Source: Mycoplasma sp. 1578d (GTDB lineage Bacteria; Bacillota_I; Bacilli_A; Mycoplasmatales; Metamycoplasmataceae). Taken from it: a stretch of 64,000 nt of DNA. Location of the stretch: assembly GCF_024582695.1 (NCBI RefSeq), contig NZ_CP102081.1, forward strand, positions 186,001 to 250,000, given 5' to 3'. A program made the translations under genes and the position numbers. This document shows positions 56,065 through 64,000 of this stretch, piece after piece. Positions within the stretch are counted from its first letter, which is position 1. Every line of letters starts with the position of its first letter. A model generated the notes under the pieces. It saw nothing but the letters and a program-made list of their open reading frames with translations, had not been told where the DNA came from and did no database searches.

Positions 56065-57764
56065 TTATTCTCCCATCGCTTTTAATGATCTTAATTTGGC
56101 TAATATTTTATCACTTGTCAGAGAGTTATTTTTAATTCCAAAATTATTGAGCATTTGATTAACTTCATTAAGTAAGTCATCAAGTTGTTTATTACTTTTT
56201 ATACTCATGTTTTTATATTCAATATCATAAACATCAAGTGTTGAATTAAAAGCATTATTTTTCTCAATTCAATCAAATTCTTCTTTGATTTTTGAACCCT
56301 CTCCTTTATTTATTCGATAAAGTCTCTCATATGTTATATTCTTTGCAATCTTGTTTTCGTTATTTGTTACAAGTGTATAACTTCTATTTCCTCCATCTTG
56401 TCTATTTAGTTCTAAGACAGCATGTCCAGTTGTTCCTGATCCAGCATAAAAATCCAATATTCTTGAATTTTCAAGTGAAAAAATATTAATTAAATATATT
56501 AGTAATTTAACTGACTTAGGAAACAAGAACTTTTTAGTTCCTAAAATACTAGAAAGAATTCTTGTGCCTTCTGTAGAACTTCCATGTTCTTGTGGATTTA
56601 TTAAGAAACTTTCCAAAAATAATTCAGGCAGTATTCTAAAAATATCTATATCCAAATTATTATCTTTACCATTGTTTAATTGATTATCAAAAATTGTTGA
56701 AATAGGATTTACTCCAGATTTAGATTCGTTCAAAAATATTTTTTTAAATAATTTATCGCCTTTTGCACCTATTCTATTTTCCTTAATCATCTCAAGCATT
56801 TTGTCCTTGGTGTATGATCAAGAATAGTTTTTTTCTAAATAGTAGGTTTTACCGTTAAAATCAACTGGATAATGGTTTTCTTTGTTAAATGTTGGAGTGA
56901 TTATATACCCCTTAGCTCAGCTCCCTCTTGGATCATTATCTTGATTTTTAAATTGTTTCAATCTTTCTTCTTTTCTTTCATTTAGTTTGATGTTAATATT
57001 TTTAATATTCTTCGCATAACAAACAATATATTCATGGTTTATTGAAATTCAGGCTTTTGCTGAATTATTATTCGGTCCAGAAGTTTTTGCAAACACAAAG
57101 TTTGTTAGAAAGTTTTCTTCTCCAAAAATTTCATCCATTAAAACTTTTAAATATGCTTGCTCATTGTCGTCAATTGAGACCAAAATAACTCCTTGATTAC
57201 TAAGAAGTTTTTTAGCAATTTCTAAACGCTCTTTAAGCATGTTTAATCAACCGTTTCGACTAAATTTATCACGGTAGATAAACTTTTTAGCATCAATTTT
57301 TTCTTTATCATCTGCAATTCGATTTCCTTCAAATGCAGATCTTTCAGTATTATACGGAGGATCGATATAAATTACATCATAACCGTAATTACTCTCTCTC
57401 TCTCTCTCTCTCTCTCTGCTTCTATAAAAAGAAGGTTTTTGAGAGCATCAAAATTTTCTCCGATTATCAGAGTATTTTGTGTCGAATTTTCGCTACCTTT
57501 AAAAGAAAGTTCTTTGTTTTTCTTAAGGTAAGAAATTGTATCTACTTTAGTTGTCGGAGCAGCATCAAAAGTAAAACCAATTTTTACTCTTTGAATCAAT
57601 AATTGATATACTTGTTGAATTATAGCTTCGTCAGCATTTTCATTATTTGCAACATCTATTAGAATTTGTTTGATGAGATCTTTTTGATCATCGTTTAAAT
57701 TGCTTTTAACAATCTCATCAATTCTTTGATGGTAATTTTTTACCACATCTTGTAAATTATTCAT
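56065..57764 (-). CDS. Type III DNA methyltransferase Mod (mod1), frame OFF at (AG)13
   Basis: ATG 57764 to TAA 56065; 1700 bases, off frame. N-terminal part MNNLQDVVKNYHQRIDEIV ... DALKNLLFIEAERERERERVITVMM stops just after the repeat. The other frame holds YDVIYIDPPYNTE, WLNMLKERLEIAKKLL, SIDDNEQAYLKVLMDEIFGEENF, a recognition region (INHEYIVCYAKNIKNINIKL; DNDPRGSW) related to mod3, and LDFYAGSGTTGHAV. Twelve AG units would give 565 residues. Partner of res1. First gene of the island in transcription order. Confidence 0.88.
57392..57417. repeat. (CT)13 / coding-strand (AG)13 tract in mod1
   Basis: Thirteen CT units; joining to SNYGYDVIYIDPPY needs n divisible by 3, so 13 is OFF and losing one unit would turn it ON. 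Confidence 0.92.
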
Positions 57765-57791
57765 TAATCCTCCATAAAAAATATTAAAAAA

Positions 57792-57797
57792 ATTATA
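57792..57797 (-). promoter_or_regulatory. mod1 promoter (-10)
   Basis: TATAAT in AAATAAGTATAATTT, with TTTTTATGGAGGATTAATG downstream; same module as before mod2 and mod3. Confidence 0.65.
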
Positions 57798-57845
57798 CTT
57801 ATTTCATCAACTAGATAATAGTTTTTTAGCGAAAATTATCGAGAA

Positions 57846-57870
57846 AAAGAAAAAAATGGCGTTTAAGCCA
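57846..57870 (-). terminator. terminator after rsuA
   Basis: Minus strand GTGGCttaaacGCCAT with a long T-run, just past the rsuA stop. Confidence 0.75.
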
Positions 57871-57875
57871 CTTAT

Positions 57876-58574
57876 TTATCTTATGTTTTCAAGTATATCA
57901 ATTTCGCTTTGAGTTAAAAAACGATATTCTCCTAATTCAAGATTTGGGTCTAATTCAATCCCAGCAAACGAGACTCGTTTTAAAAAAGTTACTTGTTTCC
58001 CAATTGTTTTAAACATTAGTTTGACTTGATGAAATTTTCCTTGATCAATTGTTAAATAACAAGTATTATTAACAATTTTTGTTAGAAAACCTTTAACTAA
58101 ATTTCCTTTTGATATTTGTACACCTTGTTCAAATATTTTTGGATCAATATCTTCTAATGTATTGTTGACTTCCACATAATAAGTTTTTTCAACATGGTTT
58201 TTCGGAGCTAAAAGTTTATGGCCAAGCATTCCATTATTAGATAAAATAATCAATCCTTGAGTATCCTTATCCAAACGCCCTCAAATGTGAAGATCTTTTT
58301 TAGGTAAATTATCAGCAATTAGATCAAGAATAACTTTTTGCTTTTTATCAAAATTAGCACTTAAATAATTGCTGGGTTTATTAAGCATAATATAAATATG
58401 TTTAATAATTTTTAGTTTTTGATTATTAATGTAAATTTGATCGTTTGAATTAATTTTTTGCCCAATTTTAGCCATTTGACCATTTACTAATATTTTTCCT
58501 TGTGAAATTAAGTGCTTAATTTCACTTCGAGAATAATTGCTATTTTGTGAAATAATTTTTTCAATTCTATTCAT
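57876..58574 (-). CDS. rsuA: 16S rRNA pseudouridine synthase, RsuA family
   Basis: 232 residues from ATG 58574, one TGA Trp. N-terminal S4 RNA-binding domain (MNRIEKIISQNSNYSRSEIKHLISQGKILVNGQ), then the catalytic domain with IYIMLNKPSNYLSA, WGRLDKDTQGLIILSNNG (catalytic Asp) and KGKFHQVKLMF-type GKFHQVKLMFKTIG. Makes pseudouridine in 16S rRNA, probably at the site equal to 516. Overlaps the upstream lipoprotein gene by 8 bases, so it is co-translated with it. Could be RluE/RluF-like; family assignment to RsuA is by the short length and the GRLDKDT motif. Confidence 0.88.
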
Positions 58575-59622
58575 TGCTCCCTAACATTTGATTTAAAAGT
58601 TTTTGTAATTTTTGAGCTTGTGAATTATTATCAGTAAACTTGAAAAAACTAATTAATTCACTTAAAATTCAAATCTTTTTGGCTTCATTGTTAAATTCAC
58701 CAAAATTAATTTCTAAATTATAATGAGCTCAAAATTTGACATATAAAGCAAATAAAAGATCTTTTCCTTGTAAAGAATCAAGATTTAAGTCTTGAAAATA
58801 CGAACTAATAAAGTTAATACCCGATTCTAAAACCGGAACTGGATTCAAGCTGGCTTGAATCATTTGAAAAAAACTTTTTCCTGCACTGGTTAATATTTTT
58901 AGATCTAATTGACCTATTGAAATAGTTTGTTGGTTAACAAACTCTTGATCTTTAATGAGCTCTTGAGCTACTTCGTAAAAAGTAGATTCAATAAACGGTT
59001 CAATATTATCTTTGAATTTAAATTGATCTTTTAATAAATTAGCTTGTTGACTAATGTTTGTAGCATTAAGTTTGACTAAATCATTAGAATAAGCTTGGTG
59101 TTTAAGTAGAGTATCAAGGTTAATGATTTTTTGACCATTATATTTAAGTAAGCAAACTTGACATGGAACTTTTTGCTTGGTTTTTACATAATGAGTATGA
59201 TTTAACGGAATTGGTTTAAAACCACTCATGTGATATGTTTTGACATAATATGCCGGCAAAGTTGAATTTTTAACCGCTCATTGCACTTTAATATCAGCTG
59301 ATCCAAAACCAGGATTTTGAATTACTTCAGCTACTCTTGAAATTAAAGTAGTGTTTGAAACTGGATCATATATTTGAGCTCCAATTAGTTTTTCTAAACA
59401 ATCTAAGGCTTCAGATGTATAATCAGTCAGTTTATCATCTGGTTTTAAAAACTCAATTTTAGGGAGTTGTTCATTTAACGAAGTTTTGTTGAGAATTTGG
59501 ACAATTTTGTTTGTTTCTTTAAACTCAGATTCTTTATTTGAGGTACTTGAGCACGCAACACTTAACAAAACACTTGATAAAAGTGTGCCTGGCAAAATTA
59601 AGTGTTTTGTTAATCTTTTCAT
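58567..59622 (-). CDS. lipoprotein, long paralog of the 31255-31752 protein
   Basis: 351 residues from ATG 59622; an upstream in-frame ATG exists but would put 12 polar residues before the signal. Signal peptide MKRLTKHLILPGTLLSSVLL with lipobox SVAC, then a Ser/Lys linker. Residues 60-165 match the short lipoprotein (SEALDCLEKL; SGFKPIPLNHTHYV; CLLKYNGQ). The rest is helical without motifs. Co-transcribed with rsuA. Two internal Cys-X2-Cys-like positions (CQVC) could bind metal or form a disulfide. Function unknown. Confidence 0.78.
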
Positions 59623-59661
59623 AATTATTATTTTATATCTTAATTTGGGAATACTCAAACT

Positions 59662-59689
59662 AAAAACGCATCTTTAATGATGCGTTTTC
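59662..59689. terminator. hairpin AAAACGCATC/GATGCGTTTT upstream of the lipoprotein
   Basis: A 10-bp stem with a T-run on the minus strand, placed upstream of the lipoprotein promoter. It may stop read-through from the 59.7-60.5 kb stretch; no active gene there explains it. Confidence 0.6.
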
Positions 59690-60486
59690 ATATTACTATC
59701 TAAAAATAAAGGATAAATTTTGGATCAGCTTAAATTGGTGAAAAAAATAAAAAACTAAAAAAAATTCAAGTTAAGTTTACCAAAATTACTTTATCTTGCG
59801 AGTGTCTATTTTCAACACACTACACTTTTATTAAAAAGTTTTATTTAATTATTTCAAATTATTTATTATCTGATTTAGAAAGGTTAAAATGGGTATATAT
59901 GCAAAAAATTCATCAACCATATATTGAAAGGAGTTATGAACAACGCAAAAGCATAACAGGAGAAAATTAACTATTCAATTTTAAAAATATAAAAATTAAT
60001 AAAGGAAATTACAAAAATAAATAATTAAATAAAACAACACATTTTATATTTTAGACTTAGCAAATTTTACAAAAAGAACCCGAACGGAAAAATGAAAAAC
60101 TTTAAACTCTACAAAAAAGAAAGAGGACCGTACCTATAAAAATTGGACAGAATAATACATTAAATCATTATAAAAGAAAAGGATAAATATGAATAAATGT
60201 ATTTTATATATAAAAAAATAAAATTAAGAGTATATTTAAATGCAAACCTTGAAATAATTAAAAATAGAACGAATTAATAAAAAAGATAGTAGACAATCAT
60301 ATTATTGTCAATAAAATTATATCTAATTTTACTTAAAGGGAATCAAAACGATAATTTCATAAATTATTTTATGAATTATAAAATGCTTAATTGATTTGAT
60401 AATTAAATTTATCAGCAAGTAAAAATTATATCCACATTTATTCTATATGAATAATTTTTATAGCTTGCTTTAATATTCAACAACAG
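59690..60486. other. 800-base stretch without a gene
   Basis: Very AT-rich and dense in stops in all frames. Short islands look like decayed coding sequence on the plus strand: a good ribosome binding site at TTGAAAGGAG (about 59926) leads into broken KALTGEKLTI-like and KKERGPYL-like text near 59945 and 60115. I cannot name the ancestor. Otherwise no RNA gene or repeat seen. Confidence 0.4.
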
Positions 60487-60522
60487 AAAAAAAATATAAC
60501 ACATCCAAAGAAGTGTTATATT
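60487..60522 (-). terminator. terminator after pgi
   Basis: Minus strand AATATAACAC / GTGTTATATT stem, then eight T. Confidence 0.8.
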
Positions 60523-60532
60523 CAATTTTTGA

Positions 60533-61849
60533 TTATTTTTTAAGTAATTCAAACATATTTTTTTTGTAAACTTCTACACCAGGTTGATTAAATGGATTAA
60601 CCCCAAGTAAGTAAGCACTCATTGTGACTGCCCGTTCAAAAAAGATAAATAATGCTCCAAGAGTTTGCTCACTAAAATCTTTAATAGTTAAGTGTAAATT
60701 TGGAACATTTCCAACATTTGCGTGGGCACAAATTGTGGCTTGAAGAACAGTATTGTTAATACTATGTAAATCTTTATCATTTAAATATCCGAGTTTGTCA
60801 GGGTCGTTAAAGTCCTGTTGCAATGTGATGTTTTGATGCGAATCTTGTACAGAAACAACAGTTTCAAATAAAATTTTGCTTCCATCTTGCACCATTTGTC
60901 CAATTGAGTGTAAATCAGTTGAATATAGTGCCGAAGCCGGCCAAAGACCCTTACCGTCTTTACCTTCGCTTTCACCAAATAATTGTTTTCATCATTCGGT
61001 AAAATATTGTAATTTAGGTTCATATGAAACAAATAATTCCACCATATATTTTTGTTTAACATGAAGATAATATCTCAATGCAGCATATAAATATGCTGGA
61101 TTTTGGCTAATTAAATCACTATTTAATTGTTCATTAGTTTCAGATGCTCCTTGGAGTATTTGCTCAACATTAATTCCGGCACAAACAAATGGAAATAATC
61201 CAACAGCTGTAAGTACTGAAAAACGTCCACCAACATCATCTGGAACAATCAATTTCATGTACCCTTTTTGAGTTGCGAGTTCATTAAGCAACCCTTTGTC
61301 TTTATCAGTGGTAGCAACAATTAAATTTGCAGCTTCTTCAATTGGAAGATTTTGCTTTTTAATTTGTGCTTCAAGTAGCATACGAAATTCTCTAAAAGCT
61401 ACTGAAGGTTCAAGAGTGGTTCCTGATTTGGAAATAACATTAATTGCAAATTTTTTGTCTTTAACATAATTTAGTTTAGACACTAATGCACTGGCAGAAA
61501 GATCATTACCAGCAAATAATAGCTCCATACGTGGTTTTTTATTTGCATATGGACCATAAATAAATTCATATCCGGTTTTAGCTCCTAAATATGAACCCCC
61601 AATTCCTATTACTACAACAACTTCAACTCCGCTTTTTTCTCATTGAGCTGCCTTTTGGTGCATGAGTTCTACTTCGGTTTTACCATAATTACTTGGTAAA
61701 TCATACCAACCAAGTCATTCTTTTTCTGCAACAGTTTTGTGTTTAACGTCATGATGAATTTGTGAAATTTTTGCTTGCAAAAAACTCAATTCACTACTTG
61801 CGTTTTTTAAAGCATTTTCAGTATTTAAATTTAAATATTTTAAGCTCAT
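60533..61849 (-). CDS. pgi: glucose-6-phosphate isomerase
   Basis: 438 residues from ATG 61849, TGA Trp read through. IGIGGSYLGAKTGYEF at the phosphate site, VISKSGTTLEPSVAFREF, the family signature VPDDVGGRFSVLTAVGLFP, catalytic Glu in the QLFGESEGK region, and DLHSIGQMVQDG and VEVYKKNMFELL near the end. Interconverts glucose-6-P and fructose-6-P at the top of glycolysis. The gene stands alone, divergent from the ATP synthase operon. Confidence 0.96.
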
Positions 61850-62026
61850 TTAGCCTTCTTTCAGGTTTGGTTTTATTTAATATAATTATATTATACTTGT
61901 TAATCTTCAAGTACAGAGAATGACCTAATTTAAGTAATTTAAAAAAGTGTTAAAAAATTTCAAAATTAGCAAATAAAAGCCTAAAAAAGGTATAGAATTT
62001 TATACAGCAAACAACAGGAGGCGCAT

Positions 62027-62476
62027 TTGAAACAGTTTTTAAAAAACAATACTGTCGATGCGACTTTTTTATTTTTTTTATTTCCAATTTGGTCAATTTT
62101 AGCCATTGGAGCTTATTGACATGCTGGAAGTTTCTTTGGGTTTGCTATTGGTTCTTTAATTGCTTATTTATCCACTAAAATCAATGTTGTTATTTCACTT
62201 TTGCTTAATCCGAAAATGCACAAGCAAAGCATAATTAGATTAATCATAATCAAAAACATTATCTTTTTTATTATTATCGGGATAGTTATTTATTTAAGTG
62301 TTCAAATTAACAGTATTTATGCTGGAAAAAATCAAGCAATGCCAATCTTTAAATGAGAATATATCAACAATCCAATTAATTTGATTGCACTATTAATCGG
62401 AACCATGATCATTATTCCCATATACGCTTTAGAGAGCGTAATACAACAATATTTGGTAAGGAGGTGAAATGAATAA
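62027..62476 (+). CDS. atpI: AtpI-like membrane protein of the ATP synthase operon, TTG start
   Basis: 149 residues from TTG 62027, chosen because AGGAGG (62017-62022) is at ideal spacing and no ATG precedes the first helix. Four hydrophobic segments (TFLFFLFPIWSILAIGAYW; FFGFAIGSLIAYLST; IIFFIIIGIVIYLSVQI; LIALLIGTMIIIPIYAL). AtpI aids c-ring assembly in other bacteria; the assignment is mainly from position. The stop overlaps the atpB start by 8 bases. Confidence 0.75.
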
Positions 62477-63236
62477 TATTGCTGATAAATTATGAAATTG
62501 AAATCAACCTCAATTATTATCACTCGTTATCACTGTTTTGATTGTTTTAATCTTTTCAATTATTGCTTATAAATCAATTAAAAAAGTTAAACCACATCAA
62601 GCCCCAAAAGGTGCAGCACTAATCACGGAAATGTACCTAGCAAACTTGGATCAAATGATTGATGAAAGCATTGAGGATAAAATGCCCAGAGCAAGACATT
62701 ATATTGTAACTTTATTCACTATGCTTTTAGTTGGAAACCTTCTGTCACTGTTAGGACTAGAGCCAATTTCAACATCATATTCAATTCCCTTAACATTATG
62801 TATTGCGACATGATTAGGAATTTTTGTAGTTGGTTTTATTTACCAAAAACTCAGATATTTAAAAAAATATCTTAATCCATTTGAAGCAATTAGTGCCATA
62901 GCTCCACTAATTTCACTTGGATTTCGTTTATATGGAAACTTAATTGGTGGTGGAGTAGTCTTATTTTTACTTTATTCACTCTTTGGTCATTTATGAGAAT
63001 CGCTACCAAATTTAAGTGGTCATAAATGATATTTCATTGCTCCAGTGATTACACCAGTATTTCATTTTTATTTTGATGTTTTCGATGGATTAATTCAAAC
63101 GTATGTGTTCACAATTTTAACTTTAAGTTATTGAACAAATGAGGTTGGTGAAGAAGAAGCTTCACAACCAATTAAAAGCAAAACAAATAGTTTTAAACGT
63201 GTTAAAATTAGCCAAAAATTAAAGGCAATTTATTAA
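62469..63236 (+). CDS. atpB: F0 ATP synthase subunit a
   Basis: 255 residues from ATG 62469 with AGGAGGTG. Five to six membrane helices; the essential Arg lies in APLISLGFRLYGNLIGGG and the subunit-a block FDVFDGLIQTYVFTILTLSYW follows. Early helix KPHQAPKGAALITEMYLANLDQMI is the family start. Forms the proton half-channels against the c ring. Several Trp are TGA. Confidence 0.95.
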
Positions 63237-63251
63237 TTATTAGGAGAAATT

Positions 63252-63629
63252 ATGTTATCAAACATTACAAAACTTTTACAAGAAGCTACCCAAGCTGTTG
63301 CTAATACAGCTAACAATGCCGCTACTAGTGCAACTCAAGTAGTGAAAGAAACTGCAACAAATGTGGCCCAAAATGCTCAAAGCTCTGGACTTGGTTCGAT
63401 TGAAGCTGGTCTTGTAGCTATTGGTGCAGGAATTGCTATGATTGGTGCATTTGGTTCAGCGATTGGGCAAGGATTTGCTGGAGGAAAAACTATTGAAGCA
63501 ATTTCAAGAAACCCTGAAGCTGAATCTAAAGTTCGTAAAATGTTTATTATTTCTGCTGGGATTACCGAGTCAGCTGCTATTTATTGTTTAGTTATTTCAT
63601 TCTTAATTTTCTTCGTTGGAAGAAGATAA
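63252..63629 (+). CDS. atpE: F0 ATP synthase subunit c with long N-terminal extension
   Basis: 125 residues from ATG 63252 with TAGGAGAAAT. The c-subunit hairpin begins only at about residue 48: GSIEAGLVAIGAGIAMIGAFGSAIGQGFAGGKTIEAISRNPEAE then FIISAGITESAAIYCLVISFLIFF, with the ion-binding Glu in ITES. Most c subunits are 70-100 residues; here about 45 Ala/Thr/Asn-rich residues come first and look like an amphipathic helix. It could be an uncommon membrane-surface extension or be cleaved. Confidence 0.93.
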   Translation: MLSNITKLLQEATQAVANTANNAATSATQVVKETATNVAQNAQSSGLGSIEAGLVAIGAGIAMIGAFGSAIGQGFAGGKTIEAISRNPEAESKVRKMFIISAGITESAAIYCLVISFLIFFVGRR

Positions 63630-63645
63630 TTTTATAAGGTGCAAA

Positions 63646-64000
63646 ATGATTCAAAACACAGTTAAATTATTAGCTGAAAATAATTCATTTGATAAACCTA
63701 GTTCACTTCAACAAGGAATTGCAGAGAAATTTGAAGCAATTTTTCCAAGCATCCCCTTAATGATTGCAACAATTATTGCATTCATTGCAATTTCAATTAT
63801 TATTTACGTTTTTTTACGTAAGCCACTTCAAGAAATGCTTAAAAAACGGAAAGAATTTATTCAAAGTAATATTGATGAATCTATTAAATTCAAAGAAGAC
63901 ATGATCGAAAAACTCAATCAAGCCAATGAGAATTTAGAAAATTCAAACAAACAAGCTGAAGTTATTATTAACCGTGCCAAGCTCAAAGCCGAACAAATTG
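63646..64000 (+). CDS. atpF: F0 ATP synthase subunit b (5' part)
   Basis: Starts at ATG 63646 and runs past the window; 118 residues visible. A polar start of about 35 residues, one hydrophobic helix (PLMIATIIAFIAISIIIYVFL), then RKPLQEMLKKRKEFIQSNIDES and a long charged coiled coil, typical of the stator stalk. Mycoplasma b subunits are often lipoproteins, but no Cys appears in the visible N-terminus. Operon order atpI-B-E-F is standard. Confidence 0.92.
   Translation, partial: MIQNTVKLLAENNSFDKPSSLQQGIAEKFEAIFPSIPLMIATIIAFIAISIIIYVFLRKPLQEMLKKRKEFIQSNIDESIKFKEDMIEKLNQANENLENSNKQAEVIINRAKLKAEQI

Noticed and set aside
51361-57417. AG tracts as assembly errors or programmed frameshift
   Set aside because: Three independent tracts of different length at the same place in three genes fit phase variation better; assembly error can shift a unit but would not create all three. 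Not fully excluded, so read-level counts are proposed.
51363-57417. CRISPR array or spaced repeats
   Set aside because: No set of equal-length repeats with regular spacers occurs in the window; the only tandem repeats are the dinucleotide tracts and one 15-base repeat.

Overview
This window comes from a wall-less, low-GC mollicute, most likely a Mycoplasma/Mycoplasmopsis of the hominis group. TGA is read as tryptophan inside nearly every conserved gene (rplT, metK, ileS, tex, both res genes, atpB), lipoproteins with a lipobox Cys are common, and the gene complement is reduced. The species assignment is inference; 16S rRNA at about 25480-26999 would settle it.

Layout. 1-2.7 kb: 5' end of ffh, a tiny basic protein, a membrane protein, then the autoregulated infC-rpmI-rplT operon, where infC appears to start at AUU. 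2.8-6.9 kb: a nuclease lipoprotein, an ECF S component and a decayed OppF-like ATPase. 7.0-9.7 kb: the nucleoside salvage operon deoD-deoA-deoC. 9.8-12.3 kb: azoreductase, metK with a long structured leader, and an ABM-domain protein. 12.5-22.5 kb: a seven-gene surface operon (solute-binding lipoprotein, nuclease lipoprotein, ABC ATPase with a large coiled-coil insertion, two permeases, small membrane protein, second lipoprotein). 22.9-24.5 kb: a broken ISLre2-type transposase and an odd structured intergenic region. 24.5-31.2 kb: ymdB, 16S-23S rRNA (no 5S in the window) and eight tRNA genes. 31.2-47.6 kb: lipoprotein, ileS-lspA, two tandem YitT proteins, rplU-rpmA, a degenerate DprA, D-lactate dehydrogenase, an aquaporin-like protein, a NERD protein, tex and gyrA. 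47.6-57.8 kb: a Type III restriction-modification island on the minus strand. 57.9-64 kb: rsuA, a lipoprotein, pgi and the start of the F-type ATP synthase operon.

The most notable system is the restriction-modification island. In transcription order it reads mod1-res1-mod2-mod3-res2. Every mod gene carries an in-gene (AG)n tract (13, 14 and 9 units) just before the DPPY catalytic motif, and in all three the tract length puts the catalytic part out of frame. Both res genes are intact. This looks like a three-gene phase-variable methylation switch captured fully OFF, with mod2 an orphan allele that has a different target-recognition region.

How the genes fit together: two surface nucleases, the nuclease-linked ABC transporter and the deo operon form a plausible chain from extracellular nucleic acid to nucleosides, free bases and sugar phosphates. 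The sugar phosphates and glucose-6-phosphate (pgi) feed glycolysis, D-lactate dehydrogenase reoxidises NADH, and the ATP synthase maintains the membrane gradient. 23S rRNA carries A at the position equivalent to E. coli 2057, which predicts intrinsic resistance to 14-membered macrolides.
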